Assembly (NCBI GenBank): GCA_021151625.1
Contig: JAGKWY010000049.1
Span: 1-64,000 of the forward strand
DNA: 64,000 nt
Reading direction: 5' to 3'
DNA from: Gammaproteobacteria bacterium
GTDB lineage: Bacteria; Pseudomonadota; Gammaproteobacteria; Pseudomonadales; Cellvibrionaceae
Below are positions 24,757 through 34,312 of this stretch, piece after piece. Every line of letters begins with the position of its first letter. The first letter of the stretch is position 1. The notes beneath the pieces were generated by a model that was given only the letters and a program-made list of their open reading frames with translations, was not told the DNA's origin and searched no databases. The translations under genes were made by a program, and so were the position numbers.

Positions 24757-25170
24757 TTAGTCCTCCTTGTAAAAGTTATGGCAGGTTTTACAGGTGCGTG
24801 CGAGGTCGGTTGCGGTATTGGCCGCGCTCTCAAAATCCTCTTGTTTGAGGAAGGTAATAATCTCATCGGAAAACTTGATACTTTTGGTGGTTAAATCCAC
24901 TGCTTCTGCAACATCCTTACCTGCAGCCGTTTCCTTTTTATAGTGCTCAGCCACCACCGCGAACAATTCATTCAGGGTTTGCGCATCGGCAATGGCTGAT
25001 TCCGCATTTTCCAGTGAAATATTGGAAGACAGGTTATCGTTAGTGCTTTCAATGGACTGCATTAAGTCCATATCCATTTCCGCCTCTTCCGCAAAAGGTG
25101 CAGAAACCACCAACAGATTAGCACCCAACAGCAATACCAAAAAACGTGTAGCTACAGCAAGGTTACGCAT
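24757..25170 (-). CDS. Monoheme cytochrome, cytochrome c-prime-like four-helix type
   Basis: About 137 residues, signal peptide ending SAPFA. Mostly helical, with a single C-terminal heme motif CKTCHNFYKED, the arrangement of class II (cytochrome c') proteins. The longest frame begins with TTG at 25182; ATG 25170 has GCGGGAA close upstream and starts a cleaner signal peptide. Between it and the c4-like gene are short direct repeats built on CCTTGTAAAC (24725-24775). Periplasmic; possible partner of the DUF1549/1553 protein. Confidence 0.8.
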   Translation of the reverse strand: MRNLAVATRFLVLLLGANLLVVSAPFAEEAEMDMDLMQSIESTNDNLSSNISLENAESAIADAQTLNELFAVVAEHYKKETAAGKDVAEAVDLTTKSIKFSDEIITFLKQEDFESAANTATDLARTCKTCHNFYKED

Positions 25171-25314
25171 AAATTCCCGCAATTCAATATCAGTAAAAGG
25201 AAAGCAAAAAATATCAATCTGGATTTAAAAAAGGAAATATCAAATTTATTAAAAAAATAAAAAACTGGAATATAAAAATAAAATCGAATCACACTAAAAG
25301 AATATTAAAAACAG

Positions 25315-25345
25315 TGGATAAAAAACGAGGCAGCAGAGCTGCCTC
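25315..25345 (-). terminator. Rho-independent terminator of the DUF1501 operon
   Basis: GAGGCAG at 25327-25333 and CTGCCTC at 25339-25345, 5-nt loop; on the minus strand the stem is followed by GTTTTTTATCC. It lies 77 nt past the DUF1501 stop. Just upstream, AAGGATYGCTTTAATT is tandemly repeated at about 25377-25408. Confidence 0.88.
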
Positions 25346-25421
25346 ACAAATCACCCTAAAAAGTTGGTATTAATCAAGGATTGCTTTAATTAAGGATCGC
25401 TTTAATTAAGAATCAATCAAA

Positions 25422-26876
25422 TTAAGCCAAAATATCTTTAATCACCTTGCCGAAAACTACGGTTGGGCGCTCTGAGCGACCATTGTTAATAAAGGTGGTT
25501 TTCAAGTGATTCAAGCCTAACAAATGCAACACGGTGGCATGCAGGTCGTAGGTATCTACAGCGGTATCCTTGTCCGCAACCTGTACGCCGAGCTCATCGG
25601 TTGCACCGTAGGTAAAGCCAGCTTTCAATCCTCCACCCGCCATCCATTGGGTGTAGCCCCATGGGTTGTGGTCGCGACCGGTGCCGCTTTCGCCCCAGGG
25701 CGTGCGCGCAAATTCAGAAGTCCACACCACCAGGGTAGTGTCCAGCAAGCCTTGCGATTTCAAATCTTCCAGCAAACCCGCGATAGGTTTATCCACCATT
25801 TTCGCCATCAAACCGTGGTTTTTATCCAGATCATCATGCGCATCCCAACTGGTGATTTCAGCTTCACCATCGGGTGCACCACTTACTACCTGAATAAAAC
25901 GCACACCGCGCTCCACTAAACGGCGCGCGCGCAAAAGCGTAGTACCGTAACTTGCGCTTACCGGATCATCGATACCATAAAGCTTTTTGGTTGCATCACT
26001 TTCTTTGCTCAAATCAACTGCTTCAGGTGCAGCCACTTGCATGCGATCTGCCAATTCATAGGAACGCAAACGCGCTTTTAATTCGCTATCTAACGGACGA
26101 TCGCTCGCACCGATTTGATTGAGTTTATTCAACAGATCAAGCGAGTTACGCTGTTGCAAAGCAGAGCGCAATTCAGGGCGATCCAGATAATAAATAGGCG
26201 ATGCACCCGGGCGGAATGCCGTACCTTGATAAACCGCTGGCAAGAAACCTGAATGCCAGTTCACTGAACCTGCGCGCGGTTCTGCAGCGCCGTTGTACAG
26301 AACTACGTAAGGTGGCAGATCTGGATTCGCGGTACCCAGCGCGTAGGAGATCCATGCACCCAGCGATGGACGGCCCGGGTTTAAATCACCGGTATTCAAT
26401 TTCAGAATAGAAATATCGTGAGTTGCACCAATGGTCACACTGGATTTAATAAAGGTAAGTTTGTCCGCCTGGGTGGCAAGGTTTGGCAGCAAGTTAGAAA
26501 ACCAGGCACCACTTTCGCCATATTGTTTCCAGCTTCTGTTTTTGGATACAAACAATTCATTCACACCACCCTGGGTACTGGTTTTGATACCTTTCAGGAA
26601 AGAATCAGGTACACCTTTGCCCGCATTTTTTACCAGCTCGGGTTTGTAATCGTATAGGTCCAGGGTGCTGGGCGCGCCGTTTTGGTGTAACCAGATTACC
26701 GATTTAATTTTTGCGGGAAAGTGTGACTCTTTGGGAGCCAATGGATCTGCCGGGTTAACCAGATCTGCGGCTACTGCAGCATTAACATTCAAACCGGGAA
26801 TAGCGCCAGCCAGGGCGGCACCACCTACTCCAAGGCCCGTGTTCTTTAAAAAATCGCGACGTGATTTATTGTCCAT
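25422..26876 (-). CDS. DUF1501 protein, Tat-exported
   Basis: 484 residues. N-terminal twin-arginine signal (SRRDFLKNTGLGVGGAALAG). The body matches DUF1501, an alkaline-phosphatase-superfamily fold: VIWLHQNGAPSTLDLYDYKP, SLGAWISYALG, VVWTSEFARTPWGE with GRDHNPWGYTQWMAGGG, and DLHATVLHLLGL near the end. In planctomycetes and verrucomicrobia this gene is regularly paired with a DUF1549/DUF1553 cytochrome-like gene; the same pair occurs here, with the partner 73 nt upstream on the same strand. Activity unproven; the fold suggests phosphate or sulfate ester hydrolysis in the periplasm. Confidence 0.92.
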   Translation of the reverse strand: MDNKSRRDFLKNTGLGVGGAALAGAIPGLNVNAAVAADLVNPADPLAPKESHFPAKIKSVIWLHQNGAPSTLDLYDYKPELVKNAGKGVPDSFLKGIKTSTQGGVNELFVSKNRSWKQYGESGAWFSNLLPNLATQADKLTFIKSSVTIGATHDISILKLNTGDLNPGRPSLGAWISYALGTANPDLPPYVVLYNGAAEPRAGSVNWHSGFLPAVYQGTAFRPGASPIYYLDRPELRSALQQRNSLDLLNKLNQIGASDRPLDSELKARLRSYELADRMQVAAPEAVDLSKESDATKKLYGIDDPVSASYGTTLLRARRLVERGVRFIQVVSGAPDGEAEITSWDAHDDLDKNHGLMAKMVDKPIAGLLEDLKSQGLLDTTLVVWTSEFARTPWGESGTGRDHNPWGYTQWMAGGGLKAGFTYGATDELGVQVADKDTAVDTYDLHATVLHLLGLNHLKTTFINNGRSERPTVVFGKVIKDILA

Positions 26877-26949
26877 TGCGTAGATCTCACTAGTAAATTG
26901 TTAGAAATAATTTATTAAATTCACATTAAGGCTTGTTTGATTTTGCGTA

Positions 26950-29343
26950 TCAGAAGCGATACGCAAAATCGTTGGAGTTAGCCACGGCGTGCACCAGGTC
27001 CACAAAAGCAGCCGCTTTGAATGGGTCCAGATTTTTGGTGTCTTTCAAACCGGTTGGCACTGCCACTTCAAATTTGTCGGTCCAGGTTTTTGACTCAACC
27101 AGTTTTTGCTGTTCCTTCAAGAAACCTTTAAGCGCTGATTTTTCTTTGCCCGTGGGTTTGCGTGAAAAGAGAATTTCATACAACTTGTCGATTTGTGCAC
27201 TTTCATTTGCACCCGCTTCAGAAATTACCCGGCCTGCCAATGCTTGCGACCAACCGAATACCACGTCACTGTTGAACAGGGTCAGTGCTTGCAATGGTGT
27301 GGTAGTTACATCGCGCTTGTGATGCGGCTTGGATGGATCAGCCGGATCAAACGACGCCGTCAATGGGTAAGGCAAGCTGCGACGCACAAAGGTGTAAATA
27401 CTGCGGCGCTTGTGATCGTTCGGGTCTTTGGCTTCTTCCCAGAGTGCACCGCCCTGGCCATTGGCCAATACATTGCCTGCCACTAAACTCGCGGGCACTT
27501 TCGGGAATACCGCTGGGCCACCAATGGTTTCATCCAACTCACCCGATGCATAAAGCAATGAATCGCGCAGCTCTTCTGCTTCCAAACGCTTGCGCGGATA
27601 AGTCGCCAGCAGTTTGTTGTTCGGATCGAGTTTCAGCGCTTCTGCACGCTCGTCAGATGATTGGCGATAGACAGAAGACAACACAATTTCACGTTGCAGT
27701 TTTTTCACATCCCAACCGCTTTGCACAAAATTAGAGGCGAGATAATCCAACAACTCCGGATGCGTTGGTTTGTCACCGGCGCGACCAAAATCTTCCACAA
27801 TACCGGCAATCCCTTTGTTAAAGAGCTGTGCCCACACACGGTTGACATACACACGTGAAGTCAATGGATTTTGTGGATCTGCAATCCAGTTAGCCAGTGC
27901 CGTGCGACGGCCAGTTGAATTTGCAGTTGGAGTAATTTTCAGGTCGTAATTCGCCGCCCAGAGTTTTGGCAAGCCAGGCTCAACTGCTTCCAATGGACGC
28001 TCGTGAATACCGTTGAAACGCACATGGGTTGGTGGAGCCTGAGTGCCCAGATCCGTTAATGCGGTATAGGTTTTTGAACCGCGACGTGGACGCAGGTTAT
28101 CGAATTTTTTCAATTCCTCCGTCAAACGCTCGTACTCGTTCCACAATTCCACATTGGCCGCAACATATTGCGGGTGATCTTTGTTGGCAGTGGTTTCACG
28201 CAAATACGCAGCGATATCACGCTCGGAGGCCACTGCATTCAAACGTGCGTTCACCCAGGTATCCAACGGTGTCCATTGGTCTTTTGCTTTAAAGATTGCA
28301 TCGCGACTATCGGTTAAGTAACGCTCGTTGTGATACTTGCGACCGGCAACGCGCACTTTATCGAGAATCGCTTTCTGCTGATCAGTAATGGGTTTAATGG
28401 CCGCTTGATAAACCGCTTGCGCCGTCACGAAATCAAGATCCCATTGGCTTTCAGTACCTTTCGCCAACTCCACACGCTCGTTGTTAAAGGTGTTAGCAAA
28501 AAATGCCTGCAGCTGGAAATATTCTTTCTGGCTGATTTTGTCGATTTTATGGTTGTGACATCTTGCGCAACCGATAGTCGATGCAAGGAAAGTTTCACCT
28601 ACCAGGTCAGTCATATCCGTCGCGATTTGATAATGACGCTGCACCAGGTCACGCGAGTTAAAGTTATCCGGATAACCGGCCAGCAAGCCGGTGGCGATTT
28701 TTGCTTCCTGGCTGTCGGGCCACAATTCATCGCCCGCAATTTGTTCGCGAATAAATGTGTCGAACGGTTTATTGTCATTAAAGGCTTTAATCACGTAATC
28801 GCGATAGCGCCAGTTGTTCGGACGCGTCTGGTCATTCTGGAAACCGGCGCTGTCAGCATAACGAGCCAGATCCAACCAACGACGTGCCTGACGCTCACCA
28901 AAGTGCGGTGAAGCAAGCAAACGATCAACCAGCTTTTCATAAGCATCGGGTGATTTGTCTTTTTCAAACGCGGCCACTTCGGCGGGTGTTGGCAGCAAGC
29001 CAATCAAATCCAGTGTTACGCGGCGAATATAGGTTGCACGATCGGCTTCTTCAGCAGGCTCAAGCCCATACTCATTCAAACGCGCCAAAATAAAATTATC
29101 GATTGGTGAGCGAGCCCATTTGCTATTACCTGCATCGGGAACAGCCACATTGGTTTTTACCGGTTCATAAGCCCAGTCTCTAGAGGCAGTACTAGTAATG
29201 GGTTTTACTTTTTCTGCTTTGGCTGCCGCCGGCTTTTTAGCCGCGGCATCAGCTTTAGCATCGGCGGCATAGGCCTGTCCCAAGCCAAATACGGTTGCCG
29301 ATAAACCCAGCGCTATGGCCAGGTATAATTTCTTTTTGTTCAT
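26950..29343 (-). CDS. DUF1549/DUF1553 (planctomycete PSCyt2/PSD1) cytochrome-like protein
   Basis: 797 residues with a signal peptide and an Ala/Lys-rich linker (KADAAAKKPAAAKAEKVK). DUF1549 starts near residue 80 (SPIDNFILARLNEYGLEPA, TLDLIGLLPTPAEV) and contains the heme-type motif GCARCHNHKID at about residue 260. DUF1553 begins near 490 (LANWIADPQNPLTSRVYVNR, GIVEDFG-GDKPTHPELLD) and ends in a helical tail. The typical N-terminal PSCyt1 domain is absent, so this is the short form. It heads the operon with DUF1501. Likely periplasmic redox protein; substrate unknown. Divergent from TonB receptor 2. Confidence 0.92.
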   Translation of the reverse strand: MNKKKLYLAIALGLSATVFGLGQAYAADAKADAAAKKPAAAKAEKVKPITSTASRDWAYEPVKTNVAVPDAGNSKWARSPIDNFILARLNEYGLEPAEEADRATYIRRVTLDLIGLLPTPAEVAAFEKDKSPDAYEKLVDRLLASPHFGERQARRWLDLARYADSAGFQNDQTRPNNWRYRDYVIKAFNDNKPFDTFIREQIAGDELWPDSQEAKIATGLLAGYPDNFNSRDLVQRHYQIATDMTDLVGETFLASTIGCARCHNHKIDKISQKEYFQLQAFFANTFNNERVELAKGTESQWDLDFVTAQAVYQAAIKPITDQQKAILDKVRVAGRKYHNERYLTDSRDAIFKAKDQWTPLDTWVNARLNAVASERDIAAYLRETTANKDHPQYVAANVELWNEYERLTEELKKFDNLRPRRGSKTYTALTDLGTQAPPTHVRFNGIHERPLEAVEPGLPKLWAANYDLKITPTANSTGRRTALANWIADPQNPLTSRVYVNRVWAQLFNKGIAGIVEDFGRAGDKPTHPELLDYLASNFVQSGWDVKKLQREIVLSSVYRQSSDERAEALKLDPNNKLLATYPRKRLEAEELRDSLLYASGELDETIGGPAVFPKVPASLVAGNVLANGQGGALWEEAKDPNDHKRRSIYTFVRRSLPYPLTASFDPADPSKPHHKRDVTTTPLQALTLFNSDVVFGWSQALAGRVISEAGANESAQIDKLYEILFSRKPTGKEKSALKGFLKEQQKLVESKTWTDKFEVAVPTGLKDTKNLDPFKAAAFVDLVHAVANSNDFAYRF

Positions 29344-29748
29344 TCACTCGGCAGCGGTTATTTATGTTTTTGATTGGAAAGGAAAAAATATTTTCATTGT
29401 TGTAACCACATAAGCTTATAACCAGCTAAAAAAACGTTTTAACCTGACTGGATAAAAACAATTGCGCTGCTCATTGCTATGCAGCCAACAGCCGTCACTG
29501 TTAATTATTAACTAGTGGAAAATATCCTTGCTAAAGTGATTATTTTTCAACAGCGATCGCGAACAGGAAAAATTCATAAACCAATTTACCAAAAGGAATT
29601 TTCAGAAAAAAATATCAACCGCCAAACCCTTGTGCTGCAAGGATTTTCACTTTTTAAACAAGACATGGAAAAGTTTTATGAAGGTCTACTGGCATATTAA
29701 TTGCCCAATCACTCCTGACACACGCATTTACCGATCAGGAGTTATTGA
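29344..29748. promoter_or_regulatory. Divergent promoter region
   Basis: About 405 AT-rich nt between the DUF1549/1553 operon (minus) and TonB receptor 2 (plus). Both promoters must lie here, which makes co-regulation of the two plausible. A small open frame at 29515-29700 has no ribosome binding site or family likeness and is not called. Confidence 0.45.
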
Positions 29749-32616
29749 ATGTCATCGACCTCGAAAAAATCTGCGCAAGAAAAAAATGTTATTTTCTCAA
29801 CAACAAGAAAACCATTTTCTGTAAAACCTTTGGCACTGTTTGTTGCATCTGTTGCACTCTCATCAACAGCTGTTGCGCAATCAGCAAATAGCGGCAGCAA
29901 TAACGCTGTACAAAATCCAACTATCGAAACCCAGGCTGTTGCAAACAGCACAGCAGGGTCAACCAGCACCGCAACGACAACAACCAGCGCGGCTAAAAAT
30001 GCGCCGCTGAAGTTGGGTGTAGTTACTGTGCGCAGCCGTAACCGGATTGAGAAACTACAAGACGTACCGCTTTCGGTTTCGGTAGTACAGGGCAAGGAAC
30101 TGGAGCGATTGAATGCTACAGACATCAACTCGCTCACCCAGCGCCTCGCTAATATTTCCTGGAACCAGGGCAACCAGCGCACCAGTAGCCTGGCCATTCG
30201 CGGCATTGGCAAACAAGGCCAAACCGAAGCGCAGGACCCAGCGGTAGGCCTGATTGTGGATGGCGTTAACTATGCCTATAACGCCCTGTCATCCAGCTTT
30301 GACTTTACCGATATTGAAACTGTAGAAGTCGCACGCGGGCCGCAAGGAACGCTACTGGGTAAAAACAGCAGTATCGGCGCGATTAACGTAACCACCAAGC
30401 GCCCATCCTTTGATTCAGACTTTTCCTACGCTTTAACCCTGGGTGAATGGGACACAGTGCAAGGTCGCTTTGCCGGTGGCGGTGCAGTGGTTGATGATTT
30501 GCTCGCCTGGCGCGGTACGCTCAGCGTTAGCAAAGGCCAGGGCGATATTAAAAATGCGTACAACAGCGATGAAAGTATTTCCAACAAAGAGCGCGTTTCC
30601 GGCCGCGTACAATTTTTATTAACGCCCACGGAAGATTTCACTGCGCGCCTCGCAGTGGATGTGCAACCGCGTTCGGGCGAGCGCACTAATGGCCGCACTA
30701 TTTACACGCCCACACCGGAAAAATATTCCGACGGCAGCGCTAACCCGAATAACTCGGATGCGAGCAAGCGCTTAATCCGCCGCTGGTTTACCCAAAGCCC
30801 GAATTACAATTATGAAGATTCTTACCTCTGGGGCGGTGGCGAAAATGAATACAATACCGATGGTCGTCGCCCGTTAATTACCGGCAGCAATGGCGCAACG
30901 GTTGACTTAAATTGGAAGCTGGATAGCCACACAATTACCTCTATCACCGCCTACAAGGATTACCATTTCAACGCAGTAAACGATGAAGGCACGCCCTTTG
31001 ATATCCAACGCAATTCCGGTGGATTTTTTAACGATTACAAACAAGTCAGCCAGGAGCTGCGTTTGAGTTCACAGCAAGGTGGTTTTGTTGATTACCAGAC
31101 CGGTTTCTTTTATCTGGATGTTAACAACGTCGCCGAATACCAGCGCGTGTGGGGTAACGATGCCGGTGCCTGGTTTGCCAGCGCATCCCAATACACCACG
31201 CTCGATAAAGACGCGGCGGGCCGTTACCTGTTAATTAATTCTCTATCTGGTTTGGATATGGCCTGGAATAGCCCAGCGGGCTTCCAGGATATCAACAACG
31301 AAAGTACCGCACTCTTTGCGCAGGCAAACTGGAATTTTACTGAAAAATTTGTGTTAACCACCGGTCTGCGTTTTACGCGCGAAGAGCGTGAAAACCACAC
31401 CGCGACCTACATTAAAGATCACGGCTTTGGTGCTGAGTTAAATCCGGCCAATGTGGGCGAGGTAAACCTGGGCGGTTTCCACTCAGTGAATAGTGCAACC
31501 AAAATCAGCGATAGCCTCACTATTCCCGCCGGTACACTCGGCCGCATAGTCACTAATGCCGATGGTACTAAATCATTAGTGACCGACAATACCAATGCAC
31601 AACTGACGCTGGCCGATCAACTCGCCGCAGAATATTTTGGTAAGGCAGCCGGTGCAGCACCGGGTGATGCCTACAACAGTTTAACTGCAGCGCAAAAAGC
31701 GCAAGTCGGTGCAGCAAAAGCCTTGCGTCAATCGCAAATCGGTGTGGTGTTTGATGAAATTAATGTAGAGCCTTACGAAAAAACATTGCCATCGTTTGTT
31801 ATCAGCCCCACTTATAAATTCCATGAAAACCTGACCGGTTATTTTTCCTGGCAGCACGGCGAAAAAGCCGGTATCGCACAAGCGACTAACGGTATTTCCA
31901 ACCTGGTGAAAGAAGAAAAAATCGATGCCTTTGAATTGGGTGTGAAATCCTTATTGCTGGATAACACCCTGGTATTTAACCTGGCACTGTTTGATATGAA
32001 GATTAAGGATTATCAACAAACCAGCCGCGTTTATGACGAATACACCACCAACCTGAATCGCCAGGCAGACCCAACAGCTAACGATGTTTACACCAACGCT
32101 ACCGCCAACATTCCCGAAGTGCGTGCACGCGGCATTGAAATCGATAGCGTCTATTCAGGTATTCCCAACACGTCTATTCGTTTTGCCGGTGCTATTACCG
32201 ATGCGGAATATGTGGAGTTCACCAACTCGCCACAGCCTGCTGAAAATGGTTATACCGGTGCACCGCAATATCAGGATGTGAGCGGCGAAACACTGCCCGG
32301 CGCGTCCAAATATTCGTTCAACCTGGGTGTGGATTACCGTTTGCCCGTGTGGGATGGCAAAGAATTCCACACCAGTTTAAACGCGCAATACGCCAGCAAA
32401 TTCAATTCGGATAACTCACTGTCATCCTATGGTTGGATTGAAGGTCGCACCATTGTGGATTTTGGTATTGGCCTGGGCAACAGCAATCAAACCTTCGATG
32501 TGAACCTGGTGGTAAAAAACCTGTTTGATGATGACACCCCCTTAACCCGCACCTGGAACAACTACACGCCGGCGCATCCACGCTGGATAGGTGTGACCTT
32601 TAGTGGGCGTTTTTAA
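29749..32616 (+). CDS. TonB-dependent outer-membrane receptor (receptor 2)
   Basis: 955 residues. Signal region LALFVASVALSSTAVAQ, Ser/Thr/Asn-rich spacer, then VRSRNRIEKLQDVPLSVSVV, the plug (SLAIRGIGKQGQTEAQDP, VARGPQGTLLGKNS, INVTTKRP) and barrel ending PRWIGVTFSGRF. AGGAG lies 7 nt before ATG 29749. It shares long identical blocks with receptor 3 (36129), for example RNRIEKLQDVPLS, VDGVNYAYN and LPGASKYSFNLGVDYR-like segments, and contains the same helical insert (SLTAAQKAQVGAAKALRQSQ). It stands between the DUF1501 operon and the arylsulfotransferase-like gene, so its ligand may be processed by these exported proteins (inference). Confidence 0.93.
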   Translation: MSSTSKKSAQEKNVIFSTTRKPFSVKPLALFVASVALSSTAVAQSANSGSNNAVQNPTIETQAVANSTAGSTSTATTTTSAAKNAPLKLGVVTVRSRNRIEKLQDVPLSVSVVQGKELERLNATDINSLTQRLANISWNQGNQRTSSLAIRGIGKQGQTEAQDPAVGLIVDGVNYAYNALSSSFDFTDIETVEVARGPQGTLLGKNSSIGAINVTTKRPSFDSDFSYALTLGEWDTVQGRFAGGGAVVDDLLAWRGTLSVSKGQGDIKNAYNSDESISNKERVSGRVQFLLTPTEDFTARLAVDVQPRSGERTNGRTIYTPTPEKYSDGSANPNNSDASKRLIRRWFTQSPNYNYEDSYLWGGGENEYNTDGRRPLITGSNGATVDLNWKLDSHTITSITAYKDYHFNAVNDEGTPFDIQRNSGGFFNDYKQVSQELRLSSQQGGFVDYQTGFFYLDVNNVAEYQRVWGNDAGAWFASASQYTTLDKDAAGRYLLINSLSGLDMAWNSPAGFQDINNESTALFAQANWNFTEKFVLTTGLRFTREERENHTATYIKDHGFGAELNPANVGEVNLGGFHSVNSATKISDSLTIPAGTLGRIVTNADGTKSLVTDNTNAQLTLADQLAAEYFGKAAGAAPGDAYNSLTAAQKAQVGAAKALRQSQIGVVFDEINVEPYEKTLPSFVISPTYKFHENLTGYFSWQHGEKAGIAQATNGISNLVKEEKIDAFELGVKSLLLDNTLVFNLALFDMKIKDYQQTSRVYDEYTTNLNRQADPTANDVYTNATANIPEVRARGIEIDSVYSGIPNTSIRFAGAITDAEYVEFTNSPQPAENGYTGAPQYQDVSGETLPGASKYSFNLGVDYRLPVWDGKEFHTSLNAQYASKFNSDNSLSSYGWIEGRTIVDFGIGLGNSNQTFDVNLVVKNLFDDDTPLTRTWNNYTPAHPRWIGVTFSGRF

Positions 32617-32649
32617 TTAATCGTTATCCATTAGTCACATTAAAAATTA

Positions 32650-32678
32650 TTTTCGTCGCTGTTTTGCAGCGACGAAAA
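32650..32678 (+). terminator. 12-bp hairpin between receptor 2 and the sulfotransferase-like gene
   Basis: TTTTCGTCGCTG at 32650-32661 and CAGCGACGAAAA at 32667-32678, 5-nt loop. It lies 33 nt past the receptor stop and ends 5 nt before the AAGGAG of the next gene. With A-tract before and T-rich start it may partially terminate, lowering expression of the downstream genes relative to the receptor. Confidence 0.65.
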
Positions 32679-32695
32679 TGTTAAGGAGCGCAGTT

Positions 32696-34150
32696 GTGAT
32701 TGCATCATTGCAGAAGAAATTTTTCCCCCCACTGAAGAACATTATTAATCCGCTCGCGGGAACGGCTATATTTCTCGCCGCCAATCTGGCCCAGGCAATT
32801 CCCAGCGTCTACCCCACAGGCACTACCATTTACGACCCCGCCAAAGCCTATAACTCTTATGTGTTATTTGCCGGGCAGGATAAGAAAACCCATTTAATCG
32901 ATTTAAATGGCAATGCAGTACACGAATGGAATTACAACGGCTTTCCACCGGTATTTATTGACCCGGCGTTAAACAAGGGGAAGCGCGGTCATGTGCTGGT
33001 ACAACTCGCCGGTGAAACTGGCGGCCGCGCTAATGCAACCGCACAATCTATTGGTGAAGTGGATTGGAATGGAAACATTGTCTGGCAATGGGGCGGCGCC
33101 GGCGCACAGGACGCCTATGCCAGCAACGGTACAGCGACCGATGCCAGCGGTTACGGCACCAGCATTCGCCAGCATCACGACTGGCGTCGCCTGCCCAACG
33201 GCAACACCGTTATTCTGGTGAATTACGTTATTCCCGTTAAAGGTTGGAAGGCAGAAAAATTATTGGAAGACGGCATTTACGAAGTTAACCCAAAGGGTGA
33301 AGTGGTGTGGAAATGGGCTGCCTTTGAACATTTGGGCGAATTTGGTTTTAGTGAAGCATCGCTAAAAATTTTACGTGAATCGCTCACACGCAACGACAAA
33401 ACCATTCCCTTCGATTATTTGCATTTTAACAATTTATCCGTAGTCGGCCCCAACAAATGGTATGACGCCGGCGACCAACGCTTTCATCCGGATAATTTAT
33501 TATTCGATGCACGCGAAGCAAATATCATCGGTATTATCGATAAAAAATCTGGAAAAATTGTCTGGCGTATCGGACCGGATTATCCACCATCCATTGGACA
33601 ATCCCCTGGTACCGCAAGTAAGCCGAATCTCCCCCGTCCGGTTGATCAAATTTCCGGGCAGCACGACGCGCACATAATTGCACAAGGCTTGCCGGGCGCA
33701 GGCAATTTGCTGGTATTTGATAACCAGGGCGCAGCAGGTTACCCACCAGTTAATATTGGTACCCAACCACGTTCGCGCGTACTGGAAATTGATCCGCTTA
33801 CAAAAGAAATTGTGTGGCAATACACAGGCGTGGATTCCGGCAAACCCGGTTACAGCTTTTACAGCTCTTACATCAGCAGTGCACGCCGTTTGCCCAATGG
33901 CAATACCCTGGTTGATGAAGGCATGAATGGGCGCTTGTTCCAGATCACCAGCAAAGGCGAAATTGTGTGGGAATACATCAGCCCCTACTTCAGCACACCG
34001 CGCACAGAAGATCCGCAACCCTTTAGCAGCAACACCGTTTATCGCGCCCAACCAGTTCCTTATGAATGGGCTCCCGAAGGAACACCGCGCTCGGAAAAGC
34101 CGGTAAAAGCACCTGCGCCTGGTCAGTTCCGTGTTAATGCTATTCAATAA
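32696..34150 (+). CDS. Exported arylsulfotransferase-like beta-propeller (ASST family)
   Basis: About 484 residues. Five or more blades carry the repeated motif seen as GEVDWNGNIVWQW, YEVNPKGEVVWKW, IDKKSGKIVWRIG, LEIDPLTKEIVWQYTG and FQITSKGEIVWEY, typical of the arylsulfotransferase family. HHDWRRLPNGNT and SGQHDAHII carry conserved histidines that could serve as the sulfate-accepting residue. In E. coli-type ASST a sulfate group is moved between phenols without PAPS. The start is GTG 32696, because AAGGAG lies 7 nt upstream; an upstream ATG at 32678 overlaps that box. Located between receptor 2 and the sulfatase, suggesting joint action on sulfated compounds. Confidence 0.8.
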   Translation: MIASLQKKFFPPLKNIINPLAGTAIFLAANLAQAIPSVYPTGTTIYDPAKAYNSYVLFAGQDKKTHLIDLNGNAVHEWNYNGFPPVFIDPALNKGKRGHVLVQLAGETGGRANATAQSIGEVDWNGNIVWQWGGAGAQDAYASNGTATDASGYGTSIRQHHDWRRLPNGNTVILVNYVIPVKGWKAEKLLEDGIYEVNPKGEVVWKWAAFEHLGEFGFSEASLKILRESLTRNDKTIPFDYLHFNNLSVVGPNKWYDAGDQRFHPDNLLFDAREANIIGIIDKKSGKIVWRIGPDYPPSIGQSPGTASKPNLPRPVDQISGQHDAHIIAQGLPGAGNLLVFDNQGAAGYPPVNIGTQPRSRVLEIDPLTKEIVWQYTGVDSGKPGYSFYSSYISSARRLPNGNTLVDEGMNGRLFQITSKGEIVWEYISPYFSTPRTEDPQPFSSNTVYRAQPVPYEWAPEGTPRSEKPVKAPAPGQFRVNAIQ

Positions 34151-34227
34151 TCGCACTGAACTTATTTTTTCAACTCAGGATTCACACTAAGCAATTTTCA
34201 AACAGAACAGCGGACGTTTGCGTCTTA

Positions 34228-34258
34228 CTACCAGCGCAATTTGCGCTGGTAGATTTTT
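34228..34258 (+). terminator. Rho-independent terminator
   Basis: CTACCAGCGC at 34228-34237, loop AATTT, GCGCTGGTAG at 34243-34252, then ATTTTTCTT. It ends the sulfotransferase-like transcript and separates it from the sulfatase gene. Confidence 0.88.
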
Positions 34259-34312
34259 CTTCTAAATAGATCACCCATTAGCGAAAAAAATCAATCGACC
34301 AGAAGAGTGCTT

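Noticed and set aside
28330..28911. Plus-strand open frame (193 codons) inside the DUF1549/1553 gene
   Set aside because: Antisense shadow of a well-supported gene with the heme motif in the other frame.
29515..29700. Small plus-strand gene in the divergent promoter region
   Set aside because: No ribosome binding site, atypical composition, and it would occupy the promoter of receptor 2.
33500..34156. Long minus-strand open frame (218 codons) opposite the arylsulfotransferase-like gene
   Set aside because: It is antisense to a clear propeller gene, has no family motif or ribosome binding site and arises from codon bias.
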